Shown: positions 1-9,148 of the stretch, piece after piece
Layout of the letters: every line of letters begins with the position of its first letter
How positions within the stretch are numbered: the stretch's first letter is position 1
NCBI RefSeq assembly: GCF_013337115.1
Contig: NZ_SGWE01000005.1
Coordinates: forward strand, 266,001 to 330,000
Reading direction: 5' to 3'
Length of the DNA: 64,000 bases
Source of the DNA: Deinococcus sp. JMULE3
GTDB lineage: Bacteria; Deinococcota; Deinococci; Deinococcales; Deinococcaceae
Notes under the pieces: generated by a model
The model's database searches: none
The model's input: only the letters and a program-made list of their open reading frames with translations
What the model was told of the DNA's origin: nothing
Program-made: the position numbers and the translations under genes

Positions 1-1038
1 CAGGGAATCGACGGTCTGATTCGCGCGCTGGGCAGTCCGGATGTCCGCTTCTCTCCGCGCAATGTGCTTGTTCCGTCGGCCAATCCTCAGAAGGGGACGA
101 CCTTCGGCCTGGAGTTCGAGCAGGACGGGGCGGCGCAGCAGGGCGTCCAACTTGCTGCCATTCCACCGTTTACGTCCGCGTGGTACCAGGGATTGCAGCC
201 GGGCGACATCATTGAGGGGATCGGCGACCATGACGTCCGGTCGGTCACACGGCAGGCGGCGGCGGCATTGCTGCCGCTTCTGGAGGATCAGTTCGTGGAC
301 CTGACCGTTCGGCGGGGTGAAACGCGGCAGGTCGTCAGGGTCACCCGGCAGGCCATCACCCCCACGCTAACTGTCCGGGAGGGGCTGCCGACCGACACGG
401 CGTATCTGGCGATGCCTACCTTGTTCACTGGATTGAGCGACGTCACGGATCAACTGACGAGAGCAATCCAGGTCCTTCAGGAAGACGGAATCGCCACCCT
501 GATCCTGGACCTGCGCGGCAACACAGGCGGCACGCTGAATACTGCCGTGGCCGTCGCGGATCAGTTCCTGTCGCAGGGTGACATCGTGAGCCTGAAAGGG
601 AAGAGTGGAGACACGCGAATCTACGGCAGCGCAAAGCCGCACTTCAGGGATTTCACCGGACGCGTCATAGTGCTCGTGAACCGCGAGACGAGCGGCGGTG
701 CAGAAGTGATCGCGAGTGCCCTGCAACACGCCCGCATGACAGTGATCGGCGAGCGAACGGCAGGACAAGGCGTGGCGTCGACATCCCACGGGATGGACAC
801 GGGTTACCTGACGTTCCCCATCGCGTTCCTGGTCACGCCCGGCGGACAGATTCAGGGTGTGGGGGTCACACCGGACATCGTCGTGCGTGATGATCGGCAG
901 CGGCCCGCTGCGGGAACCGTGGTGAACCTGCCGGGCGATGCGGTGCTGCGCCGGGCGCTGGAGGAAATCGGGCGCATGTCCCAGTCCACCCCGGCAGATA
1001 CGGGTTCCATCAGGGGGACTGCCGAGTCCGGCGAGTAA
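1..1038 (+). CDS. S41-family (C-terminal processing) peptidase, 5' end missing
   Basis: The reading frame is open from base 1, so the N-terminus lies outside the window. The visible 345 residues hold a PDZ-like segment (around residues 30-105, with GLQPGDIIEGIGD) followed by the S41 core: LDLRGNTGGTLNTAV, then VNRETSGGAEVIASAL, then GERTAGQG and a closing GVGVTPDIVV. The order of these blocks is typical of CtpA/Prc-type serine proteases, which are usually exported. The serine of the usual SASAS-E block and the lysine of the FGKG block are not at their expected places: Gly and Gln stand there. It may use a different arrangement, as some SGGAE-type relatives may, or be inactive. It converges on the next gene across about 110 empty bases. 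Confidence 0.85.
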   Translation, partial: QGIDGLIRALGSPDVRFSPRNVLVPSANPQKGTTFGLEFEQDGAAQQGVQLAAIPPFTSAWYQGLQPGDIIEGIGDHDVRSVTRQAAAALLPLLEDQFVDLTVRRGETRQVVRVTRQAITPTLTVREGLPTDTAYLAMPTLFTGLSDVTDQLTRAIQVLQEDGIATLILDLRGNTGGTLNTAVAVADQFLSQGDIVSLKGKSGDTRIYGSAKPHFRDFTGRVIVLVNRETSGGAEVIASALQHARMTVIGERTAGQGVASTSHGMDTGYLTFPIAFLVTPGGQIQGVGVTPDIVVRDDRQRPAAGTVVNLPGDAVLRRALEEIGRMSQSTPADTGSIRGTAESGE

Positions 1039-1149
1039 GCTTCGAGCAGGTTCAGACGTCACGAAGATGTAGTTCTGGATCGCCCGGCCACGTGACGCTA
1101 GACGGCTCGGGCATGTGGAAGCGTGGGGCGGGGCGGACTGCCGCGCCAC

Positions 1150-2136
1150 TCAGGAAACAGCCCAGCAGATCTCAAGGCCGAAGCGGATGAGCAGCGTGGC
1201 TTCCAGGCGCTCGCTGGACCGCACCTGATTCACGTGGTAGTTGACGGTGCCGGACCCGTCCGGGTCGATCAGGTCGCGGGTGAGGTCGGGGTCGTCGGCC
1301 AGTTCCTCCAGCAGGGGGAGGGTCGCGGCGCCGGACTGGAGGACCAGGGCTCGCATTTCGATGGGGAGCGTGGCAAGGACGGCGGCCTGCTGGTCGGCCT
1401 GCAGGCGTCGGCTGAACAGCAGGCGTTCGAGTGTCTTCAGGTCCCGCGTGCTCATCGCCTCGTCGAACAGCACGCCGCGGAGGGCGGGGGGCGTGCACCA
1501 GTGTCCTGCGGTGGCGAGACGCAGGTGGGGCCGTTCGAGCAGCACCCGTGGATCGTATGGCTCCGGCAAGAGGAACAGCCAGCGCAGGAGCGGGGACGGG
1601 TTCAGGGAGTCGAGGGCCGGGTTGTCGAGCAGCCGGTCGGCGAGGCGCCGCCACTGCTCCGGGGTGGGCCGCACCGTGAAGGCTGGTGTGCTCCAGGCTG
1701 GCGTGACGGGCTCGGCCCACGGGGGTGCGCTGAACCCGTGGTGCGGGTCGCGGGGAAACAGGGCCTCGTGCTCGAACAGCGCCTCGATGACTTTGGGGTC
1801 GGGGTCGCCCGCCAGTTCGATCAGGCGCTCAATGTCCGAGCTATATCGGGCCAGTTGGCGGGGCGTGAAGTGGACCTCGAGTTCCGGCGTGAAGCGCAGC
1901 AGCAGGATGAGTTCCTGTTCCTGGCGGCGGTCGTGCCGGATCGCCTCGTCCCACAGGTCGGCCAGGGGGAGGGACGTTTCAAAGGGGAGTGTCACGCTCC
2001 GCAGCAGGTCGGCGCGGTGGGCGATGACGTTCAGGGCGGCCGGGGACAGGTGCGGGGCGCGGCGTAGGGCATGGAGTGCGGTAGACAGCGGGGCGTGTTC
2101 GAGGCGGTGCAGGAAGGCCGCTTCGGTGTCGGTCAT
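1150..2136 (-). CDS. Hypothetical protein, possible last gene of the Wsp-like operon
   Basis: I do not recognise this 328-residue protein. It has no signal peptide and no membrane segment. It is rich in short leucine/arginine helical stretches (for example LIELAGDPDPKVIEALFEHEALF), which suggests an alpha-solenoid-like fold; this is inference only. I chose the ATG at 2136 (MTDTEAAF); a GTG at 2151 in the same frame is possible, and neither has a clear ribosome site. It lies 87 bases after the REC-GGDEF gene on the same strand, so it could be read from the same transcript. Confidence 0.6.
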   Translation of the reverse strand: MTDTEAAFLHRLEHAPLSTALHALRRAPHLSPAALNVIAHRADLLRSVTLPFETSLPLADLWDEAIRHDRRQEQELILLLRFTPELEVHFTPRQLARYSSDIERLIELAGDPDPKVIEALFEHEALFPRDPHHGFSAPPWAEPVTPAWSTPAFTVRPTPEQWRRLADRLLDNPALDSLNPSPLLRWLFLLPEPYDPRVLLERPHLRLATAGHWCTPPALRGVLFDEAMSTRDLKTLERLLFSRRLQADQQAAVLATLPIEMRALVLQSGAATLPLLEELADDPDLTRDLIDPDGSGTVNYHVNQVRSSERLEATLLIRFGLEICWAVS

Positions 2137-2223
2137 GCCGGAGCATGGCACGGGGGAGCGTGCCGGGCGCGCCGATCTGCGCGTGTCCCGCCTGCGTTCA
2201 GTCGCCTTCTGCGGCCCGGCGCG

Positions 2224-3144
2224 TCACCATTCCTCGGTGCGGTTGCGTCCCCGCGCCTTGGCGCGGTACAGGGCCTCGTCGGCGGCGTCCTTGAGGTCCG
2301 GCGCGGCGGTGCTGGCGAGGCCCAGGCTCAGCGTGACGCGCCCGAGCGGATGGTCCGGGTGGGGGATGGCGGCCGCCTCGAGGGCCGCGTGGATGCGCCC
2401 GGCGACCTCGTGCGCGCCGCGCGGGTCGGTGTCGAGGAGCAGCAGCGCGAATTCCTCGCCGCCGTAGCGGGAGGCGAGGTCGGTGCGGCGCTGGCAGCTC
2501 GCGCGCAGGACGTCCGCCACGCGGCGCAGGCACTCGTCCCCGGCGGGGTGTCCGAGGGCGTCGTTGTAGCGTTTGAAGTGGTCGATGTCGGCCATGATCA
2601 GCGTGGTGGGCCGCGCGCTGCGCTGCGCGAGGGCGAGTGCCTGCTCGTACTGCGTGTCGAAGGCGCGGCGGTTGGCGAGTCCGGTCAGCGCGTCGGTCAG
2701 GGACAGGTGCGCGAGCTGGGCGTTCGCGGCCGCGAGGTCACGTTCGCGGTCCTTCGCGGCGCGCAGCGCGCGGGTCAGCCGGGCGGCGTTCAGGGTGCGG
2801 GCGCGCAGGACGTTGTCGTGGGCGGGTTTGGTGACGTAGTCGTTGGCGCCCGCCGCGAACGCGTCGTCGAGCCGTTCGGTTTCCTGGGTGCTGGTGACCA
2901 TGATGACGCTCAGGTCCGCGAGGTGCGGCTGGGCGCGCAGGTCCCGCAGGAAGCTCAGGCCGTCCAGTTCCGGCATTTCCAGGTCCAGCAGGACGACGTC
3001 CATGTCGCACGCGCCGCTGCGGAAGCCCAGGAGGTCGCGGGCGCCCTGCAGGTCGCCGGGGGCGTGCACGGCGCCGATGGGGGAGAGGGTGCGGGTGAGG
3101 ATCGCGCGGATCAGGGCGCTGTCGTCGATGACGAGGATATTCAT
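2224..3144 (-). CDS. REC-GGDEF diguanylate cyclase, WspR-like
   Basis: This is a response regulator that should make cyclic di-GMP when phosphorylated, the output of the upstream chemosensory genes. Residues 1-125 form a receiver domain with the phospho-acceptor Asp54 (LLDLEMP) and Lys106 (YVTKPA). Residues 150-306 form a GGDEF domain with the active-site variant GGEEF at 228-232. An RxxD inhibitory site (RRTD) lies five residues before it, so product feedback is likely. The 306-residue length fits the WspR/PleD-like single REC-GGDEF type. The ATG at 3144 overlaps the stop of the Hpt gene (ATGA), which indicates translational coupling. All catalytic residues I can check are present. Confidence 0.9.
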   Translation of the reverse strand: MNILVIDDSALIRAILTRTLSPIGAVHAPGDLQGARDLLGFRSGACDMDVVLLDLEMPELDGLSFLRDLRAQPHLADLSVIMVTSTQETERLDDAFAAGANDYVTKPAHDNVLRARTLNAARLTRALRAAKDRERDLAAANAQLAHLSLTDALTGLANRRAFDTQYEQALALAQRSARPTTLIMADIDHFKRYNDALGHPAGDECLRRVADVLRASCQRRTDLASRYGGEEFALLLLDTDPRGAHEVAGRIHAALEAAAIPHPDHPLGRVTLSLGLASTAAPDLKDAADEALYRAKARGRNRTEEW

Positions 3145-4022
3145 TGGGGGTCCGTGGGGGTCGGCGTCCAATGGCCGGGCAGGGTGGAGGTGGGGGCGTC
3201 GTGCGTGGGGCGGCCGCTGGCGTGCAGGCCCCGCGCGCGGGCGTCGGCGCGGGCGTCCGGGTCCTCGCTGAGGACGTGCAGGGTGCCGGGGGGCCACCCG
3301 GCGCGCAGCGCGGCGTTCAGGAACGTGGCCGAGAGCAGCACCAGGGTCGCCGGGACGGGTGCGGGGACCTGCGCGTGGGTGTGGACGTCGTACCCCAGGC
3401 GCCGCAGGTGCGCGGCGAGGGCGTCGCGGCTCAGGGCACTGACGTCCATCACGACCGCGCGTGGCGGGGCAGGGGCGGGCGTGCTGGGCTGATCGGCGCT
3501 GGGCTGATCGGCGCTGGGCTGATCGGCGCTGGGCTGATCGGCGCTGCGGGCCGGTTGGTCCGGCGCGGCGCCGTGTCCGGCCTGCGGGTGCTGGGCGCCC
3601 CGTGGGGCCGGGCTGCCGGGGACACCGAGGAGGTCCCGCAGCGCCTGCGCGGCCGTTTCGTCGTCGGGGTGGGCGGGCGCGCCGGGGGAGAGGTCTTCAA
3701 GCTGCCGGATCAGGCGGTCGCGGGCGTGGAAGGCGGCGCTCAGCCAGCCGGGCGGCGCGGCGCGGCCCGCGCGCAGGTGCGCGAGCAGGTCCTCCAGCGC
3801 GCTCATGAGCAGCTGCACGCCCCGCAGGTCGAGCATGGCCGCGCCGCCCTTGATGGAATGCGCCGCCTGGAACGCCGCGCGGATGGCCGCGCCCTCGCCG
3901 CTGCCGGGTGCCGGTTCGCCCGCGTGGTCCTCCAGGTGGTGCAGGGCCGCGTCGAGCGTGTCGAGCTGCGCGCGGGCCTCCTCGGCGAACAGCGGGACGA
4001 AGTCGTGCGCGTCGCCGGTCAC
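3141..4022 (-). CDS. Stand-alone histidine phosphotransfer (Hpt) protein with a degenerate receiver-like tail
   Basis: The N-terminal 125 residues are an Hpt domain with the canonical HSIKGG motif; the phospho-histidine is His55. A linker with four near-identical pentapeptides (SADQP) follows. The C-terminal 110 residues look like a receiver fold without the acidic pocket (AVVMDVSALSRDALAAHLRR, LVLLSA), that is, a pseudo-receiver. The start is GTG at 4022, which overlaps the cheB stop (GTGA). Classic Wsp operons have no separate Hpt protein. Here it may carry phosphate between the CheA-REC kinase and the REC-GGDEF output, especially as the Hpt domain of that kinase looks worn. The phosphorelay role is inferred from motif and position. 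Confidence 0.8.
   Translation of the reverse strand: MTGDAHDFVPLFAEEARAQLDTLDAALHHLEDHAGEPAPGSGEGAAIRAAFQAAHSIKGGAAMLDLRGVQLLMSALEDLLAHLRAGRAAPPGWLSAAFHARDRLIRQLEDLSPGAPAHPDDETAAQALRDLLGVPGSPAPRGAQHPQAGHGAAPDQPARSADQPSADQPSADQPSADQPSTPAPAPPRAVVMDVSALSRDALAAHLRRLGYDVHTHAQVPAPVPATLVLLSATFLNAALRAGWPPGTLHVLSEDPDARADARARGLHASGRPTHDAPTSTLPGHWTPTPTDPQ
3483..3542 (-). repeat. Four tandem 15-bp repeats inside the Hpt gene
   Basis: Four perfect copies of GCTGGGCTGATCGGC (plus-strand sense) stand head to tail, and a fifth copy diverges. They encode the repeated pentapeptide SADQP in the linker between the Hpt and pseudo-receiver domains. The unit is in frame, so copy-number change would alter linker length without breaking the gene. 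Confidence 0.95.
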
Positions 4023-4902
4023 GCGTGCCGCTCCAGGAAGGCCCGCAGGCCGCGCGGGGCGGCCAGCACGCCCGGATTCACGCGCGTCAGGGCCTGCGCG
4101 GGCATGGACGGCACGGTGGCGCTGGCCGGGTCCTGCACGGCGCTGCGCGCCCCGGCGGCGTGCAGCGCGGCCAGCCCGGCGGCCCCGTCGTCCCCCATGC
4201 CGCTGAGCAGCATGGCGTTCAGCGCGCCGCGCCAGGACAGCGCCGAGAGGAACAGTCGGTCGATGGACGGCAGGTACTCGCGGCCCGGCTGGCCCGGCTG
4301 CAGGCTCAGCGTGTCCCCCTGCAGCGTGACGTGCGTGCCCGAGACGACCGTGATCGTTCCGGGGCGCAGCGTCTCGCCCGGCGTGGGGCTCAGCACCGGG
4401 GCCGGCGTGAGCGTCCCGAGCCACTGCGTGAGGTTGTCACTGAACCCCTCGGAGAGGTGCTGCGCGATCACGACCGCCCCGCGCGGCTGCCAGCCGCTCA
4501 GCAGTTCCTGCAGGACGCGCGGCCCGCCGGTACTCGCGCCGATCAGCGTCAGGGTCACGGCGGGCGTCTCGGCCGGGGCCGGTCCGTCGGAGGGGGCCGT
4601 GGGCAGCGCGGCGCGGGGCGGCAGCAGCGGCAGCGCGCCCTCCAGCGTCGCCGCGTACCGCACGCCCGGCGGTGGGGGCCGCGCCCCGGTGACGATCAGG
4701 CGGGTTCGCAGGGGCCGCAGCGTCTCGCGCAGCGCCGCCCAGTCCAGGTCGGGGGGGGATTCACGACGAGCAGCGTCGCGCCGGGCGGCGCGCGGCGCAG
4801 TTCCGCCAGGGCCGCCGCCTGCGACGTGCACAGCCGCCGCGGGGACGGCAGGACCCGCGCCAGCCCGAGGTCCGCCGGGGCAAGCAGCGCCACGAGCGTC
4901 AC
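4019..4902 (-). CDS. CheB-type methylesterase (WspF-like), apparent frameshift
   Basis: The C-terminal domain is a CheB glutamate methylesterase that would remove methyl groups from the transducer. The catalytic triad is visible: Ser in GASTGG, His in AQHLSEG, Asp in GMGDDGA. The N-terminal segment (about 50 residues from GTG 4902, [13 protein letters not shown]) resembles a degenerate receiver and lacks the usual phospho-Asp. The reading frame breaks at a run of eight G at 4751-4758: upstream it reads NPPPTWT, downstream ESPPDLDW. One extra C on the coding strand would give a continuous NPPPDLDW. Either the run was miscounted in sequencing, or it is a slippery or phase-variable tract, or the gene is broken. 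The start overlaps the cheA stop as GTGA, which supports 4902 as the true start. Confidence 0.8.
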
Positions 4903-6788
4903 AGCAGCCGCCTCAGCGTGGCGAGCAGCGCCGCCTCGTCGAATTCACCCTTGACGAGGTACGCGTCCGCGCCCGCCTCGGCGCCCTGCTCGCGGTCCTC
5001 CGGGCGGGCCAGGGACGTGAGCAGCACCACCGGCAGGTGCTGCAGCTGCGGATGCGCCCGCACCTGCCGCGTCAGGTCCAGGCCGCCCAGCTGCGGCATC
5101 TCCACGTCGGTCAGCAGCAGGTCCGGCGCGCCGCGCAGCGCCGCCTCCCACGCGAGCGCGCCGTTCTCCACGGCCGTCACCTCGAAGCCCGCGCCGCTCA
5201 GGATGCCGCGCAGCAGCTGCCGCGTGACCGCCGTGTCCTCGGCCAGCAGCACCCGCGGGGCGCGCAGCGGGGCCGCCTCGGCGCTCACGGCGGGCGGGCG
5301 CAGCGCGCGGACGTTCAGGACCGGCACGATCTGCCCGTCGGGCAGCTGCGCGGCGCCCTCCAGGTGCGGGGCGCCCGCCAGGGGGAACGCCAGCGGCTTG
5401 ATCACGAGTTCCTCCTCGCCCACCAGGGCGTCCACCAGCAGCGCCAGGTGCGCCTCGCCCTGCCGGACGAGCAGGTACGCGCCGTCCCGTGACGCCCCGA
5501 GGTTCAGCGCGCCCGCCAGCGACGCGGCGGGCACGACCCGCCCCCCGATCCGCACGGCGGGGCGGCCCTCGTGCGGGTGCACCTGGGCGCGCCCGGCGCG
5601 GTCCACCCAGCGCACCGGGACGCCCAGCAGCTGCCCGGAGGCGCGCACCACCGCCACGCGGGTCGTGGCGAGCGTCAGCGGAAACTGCACCGTGACGGTC
5701 GTGCCGCGCGGCCCGCTGCGCAGCGAGACGTCGCCGCCCAGCGCGCGCGCCTGCGTGCGGACCACGTCCAGCCCCACGCCGCGCCCCGACAGGTCCGTGA
5801 CCTCCTGCCGGGACGTGAAGCCCGGCGTGAACAGCAGCTCGGTCAGTTCGGCGTCCAGCGCCGCGTCGCCCCGCGCGTACGGGCGGCCCGCGGCGCGGGC
5901 GATCTCGGCGTAGTCCACGCCGGGCCCGTCGTCGTGGACGGTCACGGTGACCTGCCCGGCGGCGCTGTACGCGGACAGGGTGACGGTGCCCGTGTCGTCC
6001 ACGCCGCGCGCCGCGCGCGCGCCCGGCAGGTCGATGCCGTGATCGACAGCGTTGCGGATCAGGTGCAGCAGCGGGCTGCGCAGGCGGTCCATGGCGTGCC
6101 GGTCGAGTTCCGCGTCCGCCGCGTCCACGTGCAGCCGCGCGCGTTTCCCGGCCTGCCGGGCGGCGTCGCGCGCGGCCCGCTCGAAGGACTGCAGGAACGG
6201 CCGCGCCGGTTCGAGCCGCGCGGCGAGCACCTCGCGCGCCAGGTCGTCGGTCAGGGTCGCCAGGGTCTGCTGCGCCGCGCGCACGTCCCGCCACGCGCCG
6301 CCCTCGCCGCTGCGGGCGCGGCCCAGCCGTTCGTTCAGCTGCAGCCGCGCGCTCGTGAGTTCCCCCGCCAGCGCCAGCAGCGCGTCGAGTTTGCGCACGT
6401 CCACCCGCACGGTCGCCGGGGGGTCCGGGCTGTGCAGGCCAGGGGCGGCGTCAGGACTGGAACTGTCTGGACTGGGACTGTCTGGTTTGGGCGTGTCTGA
6501 ATCGGACTTCTGTGGACCGGGCGTGTCGGCAGGCTGCGTCTCCGGGGGCAGCAGGCCCAGCCGCCGCAACTCGGCCTGCAGCGTCTCCGGGCCGGGCGCG
6601 GTGTCGTGCAGGGCCTGCGCGGTCCGCAGGGCGCCGCGCAGCGCCTCGTCCCCGGCGACCGCGGCGGCGGCGTGCAGGGAGTGCAGCGCGCGGGCCGCCG
6701 CCGCGCCCCCCGCCGCGAGGTCCGGCTGCGCGGCGCGCAGTTCGTCGCGCAGCGCCCGGGCGAGGTCAGGTGCGGTAGCGTCCGGCAT
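4899..6788 (-). CDS. CheA-REC hybrid histidine kinase, WspE-like
   Basis: This 629-residue kinase should autophosphorylate in response to the transducer and pass phosphate to the GGDEF regulator and to its own receiver. In order: a short Hpt-like region (residues 1-75), a low-complexity linker rich in D, P and S (residues 80-115), a kinase domain with N-box [11 protein letters not shown]1 box DDGPGVD and G2 box GRGVGLDVV, a CheW-like domain, and a C-terminal receiver (from about 510) with Asp in LLTDVEMP and Lys in YLVKG. In the Hpt region the usual H-S-I-K-G-G reads HSLHAAAA: the histidine is kept but the following Lys and Gly residues are lost. Its start lies 23 bases inside the end of the transducer gene. 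Confidence 0.92.
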   Translation of the reverse strand: MPDATAPDLARALRDELRAAQPDLAAGGAAAARALHSLHAAAAVAGDEALRGALRTAQALHDTAPGPETLQAELRRLGLLPPETQPADTPGPQKSDSDTPKPDSPSPDSSSPDAAPGLHSPDPPATVRVDVRKLDALLALAGELTSARLQLNERLGRARSGEGGAWRDVRAAQQTLATLTDDLAREVLAARLEPARPFLQSFERAARDAARQAGKRARLHVDAADAELDRHAMDRLRSPLLHLIRNAVDHGIDLPGARAARGVDDTGTVTLSAYSAAGQVTVTVHDDGPGVDYAEIARAAGRPYARGDAALDAELTELLFTPGFTSRQEVTDLSGRGVGLDVVRTQARALGGDVSLRSGPRGTTVTVQFPLTLATTRVAVVRASGQLLGVPVRWVDRAGRAQVHPHEGRPAVRIGGRVVPAASLAGALNLGASRDGAYLLVRQGEAHLALLVDALVGEEELVIKPLAFPLAGAPHLEGAAQLPDGQIVPVLNVRALRPPAVSAEAAPLRAPRVLLAEDTAVTRQLLRGILSGAGFEVTAVENGALAWEAALRGAPDLLLTDVEMPQLGGLDLTRQVRAHPQLQHLPVVLLTSLARPEDREQGAEAGADAYLVKGEFDEAALLATLRRLL

Positions 6789-8565
6789 GCCCGTTCAGGT
6801 CGGTCACGAGGGCCTGCAGGCGCCGGGCGATCTGCTGGTTGTCCTGCGTGACGTTCAGGTGCTGCGCGGTCGCCTCGTTGATGTCGTTCATGGCGACCGC
6901 GATCTGCTCCATGCTCAGCGCGTGCTGCTCGACCGCCTCGGCGATCTGTGAGGCCATGCGGGCCGCGTCGTCGTTCACCCGCGCGAGCTCCCCGATGGTC
7001 TGCCCGGCCCGGTCGATCAGGGCCGTGCCCACCTGCGCCTGCTTGCTGCCCTCCTCGGTGGCGAGCACGGCGGCGTTCGTGGCGTGCTGCGCGTCCTCCA
7101 GCGTGCGGCGGATCTGCCCGGCGGCCTCCTTGGACTGCTCGGCCAGCGTGCGGATCTCCTGCGCGACCACCGCGAAGCCCCGCCCGTGCTCCCCGGCGCG
7201 GTTGGCCTCGATGGCGGCGTTCAGCGCGAGCAGGTTCGACTGGTCGGCCAGTTCACTGACCGTCTCGACGATCTCGCTGATCTGCCGCGAGTGCCGCGAG
7301 AGGTGCAGCATGTTCTGCGCGATGTCGTCCACGCGGCCCTGCAGGGCGTGCATGCCCTGCCCGGCGTCGCGGGTGGCCTGCACGCCCTGCTCGGCCACGA
7401 CCCGCGCGGCGTCCGCCTGCCGGGACACGCGCCCGGCGAGGTCCACGGCGTGACGGCTGGTCGTGCGGACCTCCTCGACGGCGGCGGTCGTCTCGGCGAT
7501 CGCGGCGGACTGCTGGTGCACGCTGGTGCTCTGCTGCGCGGTGGCCGCCACGAGGCTCTGACTGGCGAGGCTCAGCTGCGCGCTGGCGTCCTGACTCTGC
7601 AGCGCGAAGGCGCGCAGCTGCGCGATCATGTCCCGCAGCGCCCCGCCCAGCGCGTCGCGGTCCGAGCGCAGCGGCACCTCCTGCGCGAGGTTGCCGCCCG
7701 CGACGGCCAGCGCGGCGGACGCCGTCTCCTGCGCGTGCCGGTTGAGGTTCTGCACGGCGAGACTCAGGGTGTCCCCGTCGTGCCGCAGGGGCAGGTCCGG
7801 TTGCGGCTCGCCCCGGCTGAGCAGGTCCATGGTCCCGACCAGTTGCCGCTCGTGCGCCACCAGTCGCCCCAGGGCGCGCAGCATGCGGCCCACCTCGTCG
7901 CGGCTGTCCCCGCCCGGCACGTCGTCCAGGTACCCGTCCGCGAGGCGACCCACCGAGCGTTCCACCGTCTCGACGGCGTGCACCAGCCGCCGCACGATCC
8001 ACCACGCGGCCAGCACGGCCAGCAGACCCCCGACCAGTCCGGTCAGCAGGACGGTCGTGTGGGCGCGCCGCAGGTCCGCCGCCAGGGCCACCTGCTCGGC
8101 GCCCAGCGCGGCCTCCTGCGCGTCGAGGTAGCTGTTCACGGACCGCCCGAACTGCTGCCGGGCCGGTTCGAAGTTCCGCTCGAAGCGCCGCAGCGTCGCG
8201 GCGCGCGGCGCCGAGGTGTCCAGGATCAGGCTCAGTTCCCGGTCGAAGGCCGTCCAGTCCTGCCGCACGGCGGTCAGGCGGGCGCTGTCGGGCAGCGCCG
8301 CGAGTTCCTGCAGGGCGTCGTTGCGGGCGTCCTGCACGTCCAGCCACGCGCCGCCGGGCACGAGCAGCGCCTCGGCGCTCAGCAGCGTCACGCGGTTCGT
8401 GGCGGCCCGCAGGTTGGTCAGCGTGCGGGCCTGCGTCAGGCCGCGGTTCAGGTCGGCGCTCGTCCTGGCGGCCGCGTCGAGCGCCTGGACGGAGATCACG
8501 CCCGTGACCAGCAGGGGCAGCAGCAGCAGCAGGAGAACACCGGCGAGTTTCAGGCGGATCGGCAT
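6766..8565 (-). CDS. Methyl-accepting chemotaxis protein, WspA-like
   Basis: This is a membrane transducer of 599 residues. Membrane segment 1 is at about 6-25 and membrane segment 2 at about 169-190; between them lies a 145-residue helical sensor region of the four-helix-bundle type. A HAMP region follows, then a long coiled signalling domain with the conserved hairpin tip ([14 protein letters not shown]). The ATG at 8565 is chosen because it directly precedes the first membrane helix ([10 protein letters not shown]); the frame stays open further upstream but only through low-complexity sequence made by a short repeat at about 8600-8650. It lies between the cheW and cheA genes of the operon. 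Confidence 0.93.
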   Translation of the reverse strand: MPIRLKLAGVLLLLLLPLLVTGVISVQALDAAARTSADLNRGLTQARTLTNLRAATNRVTLLSAEALLVPGGAWLDVQDARNDALQELAALPDSARLTAVRQDWTAFDRELSLILDTSAPRAATLRRFERNFEPARQQFGRSVNSYLDAQEAALGAEQVALAADLRRAHTTVLLTGLVGGLLAVLAAWWIVRRLVHAVETVERSVGRLADGYLDDVPGGDSRDEVGRMLRALGRLVAHERQLVGTMDLLSRGEPQPDLPLRHDGDTLSLAVQNLNRHAQETASAALAVAGGNLAQEVPLRSDRDALGGALRDMIAQLRAFALQSQDASAQLSLASQSLVAATAQQSTSVHQQSAAIAETTAAVEEVRTTSRHAVDLAGRVSRQADAARVVAEQGVQATRDAGQGMHALQGRVDDIAQNMLHLSRHSRQISEIVETVSELADQSNLLALNAAIEANRAGEHGRGFAVVAQEIRTLAEQSKEAAGQIRRTLEDAQHATNAAVLATEEGSKQAQVGTALIDRAGQTIGELARVNDDAARMASQIAEAVEQHALSMEQIAVAMNDINEATAQHLNVTQDNQQIARRLQALVTDLNGHAGRYRT

Positions 8566-8659
8566 GGGCACTCCAGGGGGCAGACGGTCAAGAGAGGAAC
8601 GGTGGTCAGGATGGGCACAGCGGTCAGGTTGGGCACAGCGGTCAGGGAAGACGGGGTCG

Positions 8660-9148
8660 TCATCCGGAGTCCGGTGGCCGCGCGGGCCACGCCGGCGGCA
8701 GGTGCCGCACGAGTGCGTCGAGGTCCAGGCAGGCCACGCCGCTCCCGGTGCGGCCCCGCACGCCGGGCGTCCCGAACGTGGCGGGCGCGACCGGCTCACC
8801 CACCCACACGAGGTCCCCGACGGCGTCCACCAGGACGCCGCACGGTTCGGGCTGAGTGGCGGCCAGCAGCACCCGCGCGAGCGGGCCGGGCGCCCCGCCG
8901 GGCTGACCGGTCAGCAGCGCGTCGGCCCGCACCACGCCCACCAGACTGCCCCGCACCGTCTGCACGCCCGCGACGTGCGGAGCGCTCAGGGGGAGCGGCG
9001 TGATGGCCGCCGGGAGGACCGCCCGCAGTTGCCGCAGCGGCGCGGCGAACGTCTCCCCGCGCACCGTGACGAGCACGGCGTCCACGTCGGGCCGTTGCGG
9101 GCGCAGCGGCGTGGCGAGCGTGGCGGCCCGCTCCTCCAGGCGGCTCAC
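8660..9148 (-). CDS. CheW-like coupling protein (WspD position)
   Basis: This 162-residue protein has the CheW fold pattern: an N-terminal strand block ([22 protein letters not shown]), the central [16 protein letters not shown] (compare the family's G-x-x-N-x-R-G), and [14 protein letters not shown]. It should bridge the transducer and CheA. The GTG start at 9148 overlaps the cheR stop (GTGA). It is the second of two CheW-like genes, as in wsp operons. Confidence 0.85.
   Translation of the reverse strand: MSRLEERAATLATPLRPQRPDVDAVLVTVRGETFAAPLRQLRAVLPAAITPLPLSAPHVAGVQTVRGSLVGVVRADALLTGQPGGAPGPLARVLLAATQPEPCGVLVDAVGDLVWVGEPVAPATFGTPGVRGRTGSGVACLDLDALVRHLPPAWPARPPDSG

Noticed and set aside
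3483..3542. Tandem repeats as a possible CRISPR or integration site
   Set aside because: The 15-bp units are contiguous with no spacers and lie in frame within a gene.
3144..5492. A 782-codon plus-strand frame across the chemosensory genes
   Set aside because: It is a shadow of the Hpt, cheB and cheA genes; its product is repetitive R/G/A-rich sequence with no motif.
7084..9003. A 639-codon plus-strand frame opposite the transducer gene
   Set aside because: It is antisense to a clear methyl-accepting protein; H/R/Q-rich low-complexity product.
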